Assembly (NCBI RefSeq): GCF_029581395.1
Contig: NZ_CP121116.1
Coordinates: 72,714-136,713 of the forward strand
Reading direction: 5' to 3'
Source: Roseinatronobacter sp. S2
GTDB taxonomy: Bacteria; Pseudomonadota; Alphaproteobacteria; Rhodobacterales; Rhodobacteraceae
DNA length: 64,000 nt
Positions 18,693 to 27,801 of this stretch are shown piece after piece. The notes below the pieces were generated by a model. The model did not search any database. It worked only from the letters and a program-made list of their open reading frames with translations, and was not told the DNA's origin. Each line of letters begins with the position of its first letter. The stretch's first letter is position 1. A program made the position numbers and the translations under genes.

Positions 18693-20519
18693 TCAGAGCA
18701 GGAAAATCACCGCCAGCCCCGCAGGCAAGGCGGGCAGTCGCAACAGCTCAAGCAGCGGCTGTCGGGCTGCGCCGATCACGGCAAAACTGATAAGCCATAA
18801 CCCCAACGCGATCTGTGCCATTGCAGCCAGCGCCGCAAATGGCATGGTGGCAAGGTCCAGAATTTCGGGATTGGCGATAAAACCCAGCGGGATTATGAAC
18901 AGGCCAACCCCCAAACGCATCGCATTTCCGGCAACCGGCAACCATGGCGTCTTTGCAATCGCAGCTGCAATGAAGACATTGCCGCAAACCGGCGGTGTGA
19001 TGGTGCATAGCAGCGCATACCAGAATACGAACAGATGCGCCTGCAAATCCGGCAACCCCATGCCCACAAGCGCGGGCGCAGCCACCGCAGCGCAGATCAC
19101 ATAGGCCGCAGTCGTGGGCAATTCCATGCCAAGCACCAGCGCGGCCAAAGCCGTCAGCAGCAGGGCAATCCACAACCGCCCGTCGGATGCAGACAGGATC
19201 AAGGAGGTCAGCTTGACCCCCAGCCCGGTCATGTTGAACACGCCCACCACAATCCCCGCGCAAACGATGACGGCTGCGATGATCGCCACCTGTTGCGCGG
19301 CTGTGACCACAGCAACCAGGGTGCGGCGATACCAGCCCTGTAGCGAAACCGTGCCATCGGCGTCAAAGATCAGCGTCACCCAGGTCACGACGGTGGCAAA
19401 CACGGCCGCATAGGCAAGCGTATAGCTGGTGAAAACAAGTGTCCCCACAAGGATCGAAAACGGCAGCAGGAAAAATGGCACGGACCGCGCCACCACCCCC
19501 CAGCCGGGCAGCGCATCTTTCGGCAACGCAGCCAGATTGGTGCGCAATGCGTAGACATGCACGCCGAACCACGCCGCCATGAAAAACAGGATCGCGGGCA
19601 GCAGTGCTGCAACCATAATCTCGGTGTAGGGAACGCGCACCAGTTCCGCCATCACGAAGATGCCTGCCCCCATCACTGGCGGCAGGATCTGCCCCCCGGT
19701 CGAGGCCACGGCTTCGGTCGCGGCGGCCAGTTGCGGCGGATAGCCCAGTCGTTTCATCGTCGGGATGGTGATCATCCCGGTCGAGGCCGTATTCGCCGCA
19801 GCCACCCCCGAAATTGATCCGTAAAAGGCCGATGACAGGATTGCCACCTTTGCCGCACCCGCGCGCGCGCGGCCCGCGATTTGTGTTGCAAACGACATGA
19901 ACCCTGCACCCGCCTGCCCGGCCGAAATGAACCCACCCAGGATCACGAACATCGCGATTGTATCGACGGACGTGCCCGTCAGGGTGCCCCATAACCCGCC
20001 TTCGGTTATGGTCAGGGTGCCCAACAGATAATCGACCGGCATCCCGCCATGACCAAACTTTCCGGGGATGTAGGCGCCAAAAAACGCATAGGCCAGCACG
20101 ATTGTCGCGACAGCGGGCAAAACGATCTTGATCGCGCGGCGCGCCATTTCCAGCACCACCACAATCAGCGCACCCGCCAAGGCAATCTGGACAGGGCCGT
20201 TAAGCGCGCCGTATTGTTGGATCAGATCGCGCCGGTTCAGCATGATCAGCACACAGACCGTCAGGCCAATGGCAAGAAACGCCCAGCCGGACCAATACGC
20301 GGCCCGCCCCTGCCGTGCTGCCGCGCCAATCACGAAGATCCACGGCAATGCCAGGGCCAGATGCGCCGGTCGGGTGATCAGGTTGGGAATAAGGCCTGCA
20401 AAAGCGTTCCACATGTGAAACCCGACCAGCGTCACTGCCAGCCCGATTGCGATTGCCCCGAAACGCTGGTCTTCCAGCTCGACCGATAGCCATTTCTCAA
20501 AAAACGACGCGTGTTTCAT
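18693..20519 (-). CDS. TRAP transporter fused permease (TAXI type, DctQM)
   Basis: 608 aa integral membrane protein with about 16 predicted helices: an N-terminal four-helix DctQ-like part fused to a DctM-like part. Moves a substrate, often a carboxylate or amino acid, with a sodium gradient. Conserved segment GVAAANTASTGMITIPTMKR near residue 235 and the C-terminal GMELPTTAAYVI repeat are characteristic. Start at ATG 20519 with GGAGG 4 bp upstream; the longer frame to 20594 has none. Partner of the TAXI binding protein upstream. Confidence 0.92.
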   Translation of the reverse strand: MKHASFFEKWLSVELEDQRFGAIAIGLAVTLVGFHMWNAFAGLIPNLITRPAHLALALPWIFVIGAAARQGRAAYWSGWAFLAIGLTVCVLIMLNRRDLIQQYGALNGPVQIALAGALIVVVLEMARRAIKIVLPAVATIVLAYAFFGAYIPGKFGHGGMPVDYLLGTLTITEGGLWGTLTGTSVDTIAMFVILGGFISAGQAGAGFMSFATQIAGRARAGAAKVAILSSAFYGSISGVAAANTASTGMITIPTMKRLGYPPQLAAATEAVASTGGQILPPVMGAGIFVMAELVRVPYTEIMVAALLPAILFFMAAWFGVHVYALRTNLAALPKDALPGWGVVARSVPFFLLPFSILVGTLVFTSYTLAYAAVFATVVTWVTLIFDADGTVSLQGWYRRTLVAVVTAAQQVAIIAAVIVCAGIVVGVFNMTGLGVKLTSLILSASDGRLWIALLLTALAALVLGMELPTTAAYVICAAVAAPALVGMGLPDLQAHLFVFWYALLCTITPPVCGNVFIAAAIAKTPWLPVAGNAMRLGVGLFIIPLGFIANPEILDLATMPFAALAAMAQIALGLWLISFAVIGAARQPLLELLRLPALPAGLAVIFLL

Positions 20520-20580
20520 CGAGCCTCCGATGTCAGCTATCGAGGCAGCACCGACCGACCTCGCATTTGCGCAATAGTGG

Positions 20581-20619
20581 AAGGGCGCGCGCAATCACAT
20601 GTGTCAGGCGCGCGCCCTT
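20581..20619 (-). promoter_or_regulatory. Stem-loop between TAXI binding protein and TRAP permease
   Basis: Perfect 12-bp inverted repeat AAGGGCGCGCGC / GCGCGCGCCCTT with a 15 nt loop, inside the operon. Very stable GC hairpin without T-run on the transcribed strand, so more likely an attenuator or 3'-end stabiliser that lets the binding protein be made in excess over the permease. Confidence 0.7.
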
Positions 20620-20661
20620 ATCTTGTGTGTTATCTTCTAGCTTGGCAACACAGCCTCAGGC

Positions 20662-21630
20662 TCAGGGCATATCCACGCCACGTTCGGCATAAAATTCAAC
20701 AATGCCTTCATGCAGTGGCGCGCCCAGTTGCGGGACAAGATCAGGTGTTACACCCGCCCACCAAGGGTTTGTGTCAGCCATACCTTCGCGCTGTTCCCAA
20801 AAGGCCGATACGATTGCCAGCGCGGTATCATCGTCCATATTGGTTGCATATGCGCCCACGGGCACGGCCATGGTCGCAATTTCGTCTTCTACCCCTGCAT
20901 AGGTATTTGCGGCAACGGTCACCGCGCCCGCACCGGGGTTTGCGGCGATGATTGCATCGCGCTCTTCTTCAGTGAAGGACAGGATGCGCACGGGCAGTGT
21001 GGCGGCCAGTTCCTGCACCTGTGGCGTGGGATGGGCCGAGCATGTCGCATAGCCGTCAACCTGATTGTTGCGCAACGCCGCCGGTGCACCGGACAATTCC
21101 ATTTCAGGGGCAGTGACACTGTCAGCGATGCCCAGCGTTTCGAAAATCGACGCGACCTGACCCTGACAGAATGTGCCCGTCCCGCCCGAGATAAAGCTGC
21201 GCCCGGCCAGATCAGCGGCGCTGTGAATGTCACTGTCGGCGCGAACCACCAAATGAATTGTGATAAACGGCATCGGGAAAAGTGTGCGGATGCTGTCGAA
21301 ATCGCCCTGCTCGAACGGGGCTTCGCCTGCTTGCGCATCGGCAATCAGGTTCGGCGGGGTGGTAAACAAGAACGCACCGGGCCTGCGACCTGCTTCGGCA
21401 ACGTTCTGGACGGACCCCTGACTTTCTTCGACCGTTGGCTGGATTGCGCCACCGGATTGCGCACTAAGCATTTCACCCAACTGAACCATCATCACATAAT
21501 ACGAACTGGTCGATGATGCTGATTTCAGCGTGACCCGCGTTTCTGCTGTGGCCATGGATGCCACGGTCAGGCCCGCGCCCAGTGTAATTGCGCCTAAACC
21601 CATGTATTTAGAAATTCTTGTAGTCAGCAT
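20662..21630 (-). CDS. TAXI family TRAP transporter solute-binding protein
   Basis: 322 aa periplasmic binding protein with a signal peptide (about 1-29, cleavage after MATA). TAXI family, the binding-protein type that pairs with fused permeases. Conserved SGGTGTFCQGQ near residue 168 and PTVEESQGSVQNV near 66. ATG at 21630, ribosome site GGAGG upstream. First gene of the two-gene TRAP operon. Confidence 0.9.
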   Translation of the reverse strand: MLTTRISKYMGLGAITLGAGLTVASMATAETRVTLKSASSTSSYYVMMVQLGEMLSAQSGGAIQPTVEESQGSVQNVAEAGRRPGAFLFTTPPNLIADAQAGEAPFEQGDFDSIRTLFPMPFITIHLVVRADSDIHSAADLAGRSFISGGTGTFCQGQVASIFETLGIADSVTAPEMELSGAPAALRNNQVDGYATCSAHPTPQVQELAATLPVRILSFTEEERDAIIAANPGAGAVTVAANTYAGVEDEIATMAVPVGAYATNMDDDTALAIVSAFWEQREGMADTNPWWAGVTPDLVPQLGAPLHEGIVEFYAERGVDMP

Positions 21631-22119
21631 TTAAATCTCCTCCCCCTTGAGTGTTGATGATGAAATGCATCAATCAGGCGTGCAAAAGAGCAGCTTTGCC
21701 CGTGTTTGACAAGTCCGGCCCCGCGCCTGAACGCGAATTTCGGGCGGTGCTGCATGAAGTTAGGAATTGACGCTACACGCTTTGGAAACCGGCAATCGCG
21801 ACAGGGTGTCCGACCAGAAATTCCATGCCACCTTGCGACACGGGCTTGCCAGTCGTCGGAAACAAAAGGCCCGATACGCCAGTGCAATACTAACCCCGCA
21901 GCGCCGATAAATCCGTTGAAATTCGGGTTTGTCTCCTGGAAGAAACAGCCAAGTATATGCGGAACCCAGATGTTCAGGCCATATTTAATCACCCTATGGT
22001 TGAGGAAACCTGATGACATAGCGGGTTTTTGCTTAACTTTGAAGTCTGGTGGCGCTAAGCTGAAGCTTGTGACGTAACCAGTTGGAAGAGCCTAAAACAA
22101 AAAAACGAAGGGACATCAC
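21631..22119. other. Divergent intergenic region between TRAP operon and LuxR-type gene
   Basis: 489 bp with two divergent promoters expected. An imperfect dyad TTGATG-N8-CATCAA lies at 21654-21673, 24 bp before the binding-protein start, inside its likely leader. The rest contains no gene I can support. Confidence 0.4.
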
Positions 22120-22737
22120 ATGGGTCGCACGAATTCAGTTTTCATCGGGATAGCGCTTATATTACTTGTTGCATTCGGGAAAACGGCGCTCGTATCAACC
22201 TTCTTCCTTGATGAACTTACGCGGACAGGGCCGGTGTTGTTATTGCTATACCTGATATTTACTCTCCTTACGGGTTTGGCAATCTTCGTCATATATCGGT
22301 TTTTCGGGCATCTGGTCACGTTACCACATGATTCTAAATCTTTTTCTACGCCTCTGCATGAACCGGGGAAAGAAAACGTTGTTGAAATGCACGCCCGCGA
22401 CTGGGGGCGGTCAAAGGCAGAAACCGACGTTGCAATTCTTGTCGTCAAAGGGTTTTCGAATGCGGAAATCGCAAAGATGCGCGGCAGTGTTCTGTCGACA
22501 GTAAAATCGCAACTCGGTTCTATTTATCAAAAATCCGGTCTGGAAAACAGATATCAACTTATCGCTTTCGTAACGGATGAAGTTTGTGACGCAGCGAAAG
22601 CCACACAAAGCAACCAGAACGCGAAACACCAGCGCGCCTTGCTCAAGGTGCTTTCCACACCTGACCCGGAAGAAAACGCAGCGAATGTTGCAGTAGGTCC
22701 AAGCAGCGCTGCAATGCCCAAGAAGGCAATAAAATAG
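22120..22737 (+). CDS. Membrane-anchored LuxR-type HTH regulator
   Basis: 205 aa. Two hydrophobic segments at about 7-27 and 37-60, then a cytoplasmic LuxR/GerE-type helix-turn-helix at about 100-155 (KAETDVAILVVKGFSNAEIA, then VLSTVKSQLGSIYQKSGL), and a low-complexity tail. No receiver or autoinducer domain. A membrane-bound DNA-binding protein of this kind would sense envelope or membrane state. Lower GC than its neighbours. Next to and convergent with the Tad pilus cluster, which it may control (inference). Confidence 0.8.
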   Translation: MGRTNSVFIGIALILLVAFGKTALVSTFFLDELTRTGPVLLLLYLIFTLLTGLAIFVIYRFFGHLVTLPHDSKSFSTPLHEPGKENVVEMHARDWGRSKAETDVAILVVKGFSNAEIAKMRGSVLSTVKSQLGSIYQKSGLENRYQLIAFVTDEVCDAAKATQSNQNAKHQRALLKVLSTPDPEENAANVAVGPSSAAMPKKAIK

Positions 22738-22780
22738 ATTTGTTGCGCAGATTAACGCAATCAATATGACACCCCCGGCC

Positions 22781-23616
22781 CTACTGCGTGCAGGGGACTT
22801 CCAGCACGACAACCTCGGCGCCGCGCCGGTGGCGCACCAGACATGCGGCGTTGGGTTCTGCCGTTTCCGCAACTTGTTCGCGCGGGCCAAGCAAGGAATC
22901 CATCGACACTTCGACTGTTTCGGTCACGGTGTTTTCATCCTCATTCAACCCCACCAAAGCTAGGGTAAGCGACCCTGCGGATTGCGCCTGCGTCAGGGCT
23001 GCAATGTCCTGCGGCTTTGCGGCTATGGTGATTGTGCGCGCGATGATCGGGTTGCTTGTTGCCTCGTTGGAAATCTGGTCAATTGCGATGATCTTTACAT
23101 TTGACCGGATCAGCCGTGTAACGCTGGTGCCATTGCGCCCGGCTCCGGTCCAATAGACATCGACACGGTCACCGGGGCGCAGAAAACCGGACACACCTGC
23201 GACCACATCAACACGCAATGTGAACGCGCGCGTGCCTGCAACAAGGCGCGACGCGACGCCTGCATCTTCACCGGGCGCGCTGACTTTCGCCTGCAACAGC
23301 GGCTCGTCGCGTTCCATCGTGCGCAAAATCGTGCGCAGCTGGTCTTCATCTGACGGGAAAATGTCATCACGTTTGCGAAACGCGCCCGCGGGCACATTCC
23401 CTTCCGGCCACCGGATCAGGCGCACATCTTCCGGCCGCAAGCGTTCACCGTAATTCAACTGGCGCGTGACCACAAATATTTCCGTGGTCGGCAGGATTTG
23501 CTGCTGCTGTTCGGCCAGTCGCGTCTGATACTGATGATACGGTCATGGATCGTCTTGGCGGCCACACCGGCCAGACCAATCCCCAACAGCAACACCAGCG
23601 CAAGAAGCACTCTCAT
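22781..23616 (-). pseudogene. cpaB: Flp pilus assembly protein CpaB/RcpC, frameshifted
   Basis: CpaB is the periplasmic SAF-domain partner of the Tad secretin. Start ATG 23616 behind GGAGGAACC gives MRVLLALVLLLGIGLAGVAA (signal/TM) and ...KTIHDR, after which the frame is lost; the following YHQYQTRLAEQQQQILPTTE is in another frame and joins directly to VTRQLNYGERLRPEDVRLIR and the rest of CpaB. The span is 836 bp, one base short of a whole number of codons; the missing base is at about 23540-23541. Either a true inactivating deletion or a sequence error. SAF domain and C-terminal part are otherwise intact. Last gene of the Tad cluster. Confidence 0.85.
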
Positions 23617-23692
23617 ATAATGGTTCCTCCCTTGGGTGGGTCAGAAAATCGCGGCGCAGGCGTGTCGCCCGATATGGGTGCGCAGGCCATGG

Positions 23693-25456
23693 TCATTGAA
23701 CAAGCCTTGGCGCGCCGCAGGTGGTGTCCACAAGTTCCAGATCCGCGGTGCCCACCTGAACACCTGCCGCATCCAGCGTGACCTCTAGTGCGGCGTCGAC
23801 AATGCCCGCAACGCCTGCAAGCAGACCCGTCTGAAGCAGGCCAACTACAGGATTTAGCAGCGGCTCCAACAAAGCACCCACAAGGCTTTCATGTTCTGGT
23901 TTAACGCGAATTGACAGTCCGCCATTGCCAAGCAAACTACTGATCGCGCCGGATAATAGCGCTTTTGAAGAGATGCTCTGGGGATAATCCATACTTTTCT
24001 GCGTGAAGGTGACTGTGCCGGTATCGCTGGTCCCCACAATGGCACCTCCTTTCGCCTGAAGCGTCAGTTTTATGTCTGGGAGCAGGAGAACCTTCAGGGA
24101 AATATCCAGCAAGTCCGCATAGTCCAAATCCGCAGGTGTAAGTTTTGGGCCTGAAATAAATCGTTCCTCGCTGAACTGTCCAAGAAACAGTTCGGCAACA
24201 TGCGGGCCGCTTGCCCCGTCCAGCGGGTTCGCCCCTGTGTCAAAAGCGGCGACAACAGCATTAGGGTGGTCGGGGCGGCAGTTTACATAGGTCAGTTCAG
24301 CTTCTGCATTCGCGACTTCCAGATAAAGCGGCAAGCGCAGTGAAAGTGCTTCTACCCCGATGCCAAGTGATCCCAATAGGTTCGGATTTAATTCCAGCTC
24401 TGTACGAAGACGGGTCTGCGCAGTGTGCAGTTTCGCGCCCGGTTCACCGACGGACACCCAGCCCGAATTCTGTGCGCGTTCCTGCACCAATAGTTCTGCA
24501 TCAAGGTCCAATAACCCCTCGATGTTCACATCGACATCAAGATCAATCGCGCGGCTTGCAGAAATGACATCCAGCGTCGCGGCCAGAATATCCAAGGCGG
24601 ATAGTTCTGTTTCTTTCAGAATTCTGACCAGAAAATCATCACTCTTCAATCCAAGTGGCTGGCCAAACACAGATACAATGCGCGCCAGTTCCACATATTG
24701 CGGGGTGGATTCAACCGCAAGCTGGTCAAGGAATTCGGCGGCCTGCCCTGTTTGCGTTCTGGCCAGACTGGCAAGAATTTCCGGCAAGCCGATTTGCAGT
24801 GCAAGCAGGTCGACATAATTGCCGGCCTCGAACCCGATTTCGGTGGTCAGTTCATCCAGAAATGCCAGAAGTGTGACCCTGCCGTCCAAAAGCGCTTCAT
24901 GATCCAGCGCCGTCAAGGTGATGTTCGCGCCAGTCAACTGTTGTATGACGCCCCCTTCCAGACGCGCCAGACCAGACCCCAGCGTGAAACTGGCACCGCT
25001 GGGCTGCATTGCCGTTGCGGTCGCGCTTAGCTCGATTGAATTTTGGTTCAGAAACATCTGCGCAAACGTAAGCGGCGTGGCATTGCTTACATCAAGCTGG
25101 ACTGCATTCACCCCGTAATTGCCGGATGGCAATTCGGTGAAGCGCGATTCAGGCGCAATGTCGGGGTTCAGCATATAGCGCCCGTATCGAAGCGCTTTCA
25201 ACGCGTCGGGCGTGGCCGCGTTACGTTCTAACATGGTGCCCGCGCGGGCTGGCGCATTGGTCAGGTCAACGACCGCGCCCATGGCGGCCAGATCGGCCTG
25301 CGCTTGCAGGCGGTTCTGGTCGCGGTAAATCTGGCCCAGATCAACGCCAAACGCCACGAACCCGAACAAGACCGTCAACAGCAACGCCACGATGATTGCC
25401 ACGGCGCCATCCTCGCTGCGGGTAAACCTGCGAAGGGTTGGGGGCTTAATAGGCAA
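23693..25456 (-). CDS. TadG-like pilus assembly protein
   Basis: 587 aa. N-terminal Tad domain: a charged segment, RSEDGAVAIIVALLLTVLFG as the single TM/prepilin-like segment near residues 15-34, then VDLGQIYRDQNRLQAQADLAA. The remainder is a large extracytoplasmic region without a von Willebrand domain that I can recognise. The prepilin-like segment lacks the usual Glu at +5. Start is TTG 25456, 11 bp inside tadE, with GGAGG 7 bp upstream; the longer frame to 25531 lies wholly within tadE. Confidence 0.82.
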   Translation of the reverse strand: MPIKPPTLRRFTRSEDGAVAIIVALLLTVLFGFVAFGVDLGQIYRDQNRLQAQADLAAMGAVVDLTNAPARAGTMLERNAATPDALKALRYGRYMLNPDIAPESRFTELPSGNYGVNAVQLDVSNATPLTFAQMFLNQNSIELSATATAMQPSGASFTLGSGLARLEGGVIQQLTGANITLTALDHEALLDGRVTLLAFLDELTTEIGFEAGNYVDLLALQIGLPEILASLARTQTGQAAEFLDQLAVESTPQYVELARIVSVFGQPLGLKSDDFLVRILKETELSALDILAATLDVISASRAIDLDVDVNIEGLLDLDAELLVQERAQNSGWVSVGEPGAKLHTAQTRLRTELELNPNLLGSLGIGVEALSLRLPLYLEVANAEAELTYVNCRPDHPNAVVAAFDTGANPLDGASGPHVAELFLGQFSEERFISGPKLTPADLDYADLLDISLKVLLLPDIKLTLQAKGGAIVGTSDTGTVTFTQKSMDYPQSISSKALLSGAISSLLGNGGLSIRVKPEHESLVGALLEPLLNPVVGLLQTGLLAGVAGIVDAALEVTLDAAGVQVGTADLELVDTTCGAPRLVQ

Positions 25457-25883
25457 GATAGGCCCTCCCCACGATTTCAGATATACCCAACCCGAAAAGA
25501 CTGTTGGCCAGTTCAAGCAGCGACCCGTCAACCGCGTAGATGACCGTCACCTGCACATCGGCCAGCGCGCCGTCGGTCACGTCAACAGTCCAACTGATCG
25601 CATCCTGACGCAGCAGCGGGTAACGTAGCTTCGCGTTTATGATATAATCCTTCGCAAGCTCTTCGCGTTCATCGTCTTCCAGCCCCTTCACCGAAACGCG
25701 GGCCGCTTCGGCAGCAAGCTGCTGGACGGAATGCGACACGCCGAACAGATATCCAAAGCTGATGGTTCCGAACACCAATGCAATCAGCAGCGGCGCAATC
25801 AGGGCAAATTCGACCGCGACAGCACCTTTCTCACCTGCGCGAAATAATTGGATGGGCTGCCTTATTTTGCCTTGCGGGGTCAT
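25446..25883 (-). CDS. tadE: TadE family pseudopilin
   Basis: 145 aa minor pseudopilin of the Tad/Flp apparatus. Processing site and hydrophobic helix GEKGAVAVEFALIAPLLIAL (about residues 17-36) with the conserved Glu at +5 after the Gly. Overlaps the tadG start by 11 bp and lies 3 bp after tadC. Needs the prepilin peptidase (TadV), which is not in this window. Confidence 0.9.
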   Translation of the reverse strand: MTPQGKIRQPIQLFRAGEKGAVAVEFALIAPLLIALVFGTISFGYLFGVSHSVQQLAAEAARVSVKGLEDDEREELAKDYIINAKLRYPLLRQDAISWTVDVTDGALADVQVTVIYAVDGSLLELANSLFGLGISEIVGRAYLAY

Positions 25884-25886
25884 GCG

Positions 25887-26849
25887 TCACATCCCCCCGA
25901 TGATGTTATCAAGCACGCGGATGACGGCGGGGCCAACAAGCACGACAAACACTGCGGGCATAATCAGGAACACAAGCGGGATCGTCATAAGAACAGGCAA
26001 TCGCGCGGCCTTTTCTTCGACCCGGAACAGGCGGTCGGCGCGCTGTTCGCGCACCAGCGTTCTGATTGCGGTGCTGAATGGCGTTCCATGGCGTTCGGCT
26101 TGTAATATTGTTTGCGTGAACTGCCCTATTTCAACAAGGGGCACGCGGATCGCAAGATCATCAAACACTTTCTTGCGGTCATTATTCACCTTCAATTCAT
26201 TCAGAACGCGGCTTAATTCCGTCGCAAGTTCGCGGTGCAGCGCCTTCAATTCCCGCGCGACACGTTCCAGCGATGGCTGCGCACCCAACCCCGCCTCGGA
26301 GGCAATGACAAACAGTTCCAGCATATCCGGCAAGCCATCGCGAATGGCCGCAAGCCGCCGGTTCCGGCGCAGGCCAATCAGAACGTCTGTCGCCTTGGAC
26401 AGGAAGAGCCCGAACCCCGCAACCAATGCCACCTGAAAAACAAGGCTGGTTCCCGCAGACGGGAAAAGCGCAATCCAGATCAAACCGGCAATACAACACA
26501 ACCCCGGCACGATGGTCTTGACGAATGCATAGATAACCACTGCGTCACGCCCGTCGAATCCGGCCGATGCCAGAAACGCGCCGCTGCGGCGCGCCTCTCC
26601 ACCGCTCATGATTGTCAGGCGCTCCCCTATACTGGCGGCAATACCGCGCAAGGCCCCTATGGCACCGGTTGCCAGGGATGGGCTGATGCTGCGGGGCCTG
26701 CGCGTATTTTCACGCCCGATTGCGCGCGCAATACGCTTGTCGTGCTGCGCACCAGCGGTCGTTGCAGATATCAGCGCGCCAATGGCAAACACGATGACAC
26801 CCAAGGCAACCGCTGCCAGAACAAAGGGATAGATGTCCGCATCAAACAT
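25887..26849 (-). CDS. tadC: Tad pilus inner-membrane protein TadC (GspF-like)
   Basis: 320 aa, type II secretion F-domain protein with three to four TM helices and a cytoplasmic loop with LPDMLELFVIASEAGLGAQP at about residue 172. Forms the membrane platform with TadB for the TadA ATPase. Start at ATG 26849 overlaps the tadB stop by 8 bp. Confidence 0.92.
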   Translation of the reverse strand: MFDADIYPFVLAAVALGVIVFAIGALISATTAGAQHDKRIARAIGRENTRRPRSISPSLATGAIGALRGIAASIGERLTIMSGGEARRSGAFLASAGFDGRDAVVIYAFVKTIVPGLCCIAGLIWIALFPSAGTSLVFQVALVAGFGLFLSKATDVLIGLRRNRRLAAIRDGLPDMLELFVIASEAGLGAQPSLERVARELKALHRELATELSRVLNELKVNNDRKKVFDDLAIRVPLVEIGQFTQTILQAERHGTPFSTAIRTLVREQRADRLFRVEEKAARLPVLMTIPLVFLIMPAVFVVLVGPAVIRVLDNIIGGM

Positions 26850-27798
26850 CAAGCCGCCCCATCCTGAACAGAACAAGCATGCCCGCTGCCAGACTGGCCA
26901 ATCCCAGCCCCGTCATTGCGCGGCCACGCGCATCCTGAACCAGCGGCAGCAGATAATCGGCGTTTATGGCAAACAGCACCGCCGCAATCGCAAAGGGCAG
27001 CGCACCAAGGATCATGGCCGACGCACGCGCTTCTGCGGACAGGGCGCGTATCTTCTTCTTTAGCTTCAGGCGCTCGCGCAACTGCTCGGCCAGGTGTTCG
27101 ATTGTTTCGACAAGGTTGCCGCCCGTCTCGGACTGAAGATGCGTGGCAACACTGAAAAACCGCACCTCTGGAACGTCGACACGGTCGGCAAGTCTGCGCA
27201 GGGTTTCGTTCAGGCTATGGCCAAGGGCCAGCATATCGCGGCATTTTTCCATCTCCAGCTTCAGCGGCGCTTGCGTGTTCTGGACAACGACATCCAGCGC
27301 ATCTGACACTGGCCGCCCCGCCCGAAGGGCGCGCGCAAATGTATCAAGCGCTGTCGGCATTTGTGCAGCAAAGGCACTTGCGCGCCTGGCAGTCGAAATG
27401 CACAGAATTGACCAGCCCGCCATGCTGGATGCAACCAAACCGGCAACGATGCCAGCCATGGGCGGCATCAGCATGATGAAATGCGCGAATGCGGCACTAC
27501 CGATTGCCCCGACAAGGATTAACCCCAGAAAATCACCACTGCGAAGCGCGATGCCCGCCTTTTGAAGCGCGGCATCCAGCGCCAGCCCGCGCCAGCCGAA
27601 CCGCGCCGTTCTGCGTGCCCTTTCGCCCCGTGTCGCACCCTTGGTGCTTGCGAATGCGGCAACAGCCTGACTGTCCAATGCGCGGCTGATGCGGATTGCC
27701 CGCCCTTGCCGCTTCCGGTCCAGCGATATGATTGCCAGCAATCCAAATGACGTAAGCGTCAGCAAAATTCCCAGAAAGAGCAGCAGCGTCATCACCAT
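26842..27798 (-). CDS. tadB: Tad pilus inner-membrane protein TadB (GspF-like)
   Basis: 318 aa. N-terminal TM about 4-24, two central helices about 93-135, F domain with LPTALDTFARALRAGRPVSD-type sequence (MPTALDTFARALRAG near 147), then two C-terminal helices. Partner of TadC. ATG 27798 is 3 bp after the tadA stop. Confidence 0.92.
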   Translation of the reverse strand: MVMTLLLFLGILLTLTSFGLLAIISLDRKRQGRAIRISRALDSQAVAAFASTKGATRGERARRTARFGWRGLALDAALQKAGIALRSGDFLGLILVGAIGSAAFAHFIMLMPPMAGIVAGLVASSMAGWSILCISTARRASAFAAQMPTALDTFARALRAGRPVSDALDVVVQNTQAPLKLEMEKCRDMLALGHSLNETLRRLADRVDVPEVRFFSVATHLQSETGGNLVETIEHLAEQLRERLKLKKKIRALSAEARASAMILGALPFAIAAVLFAINADYLLPLVQDARGRAMTGLGLASLAAGMLVLFRMGRLDV

Positions 27799-27801
27799 CC
27801 G

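Noticed and set aside
18439..19104. 221-codon plus-strand frame starting in an intergenic region
   Set aside because: Two thirds lie antisense to the TRAP permease; no ribosome site or family.
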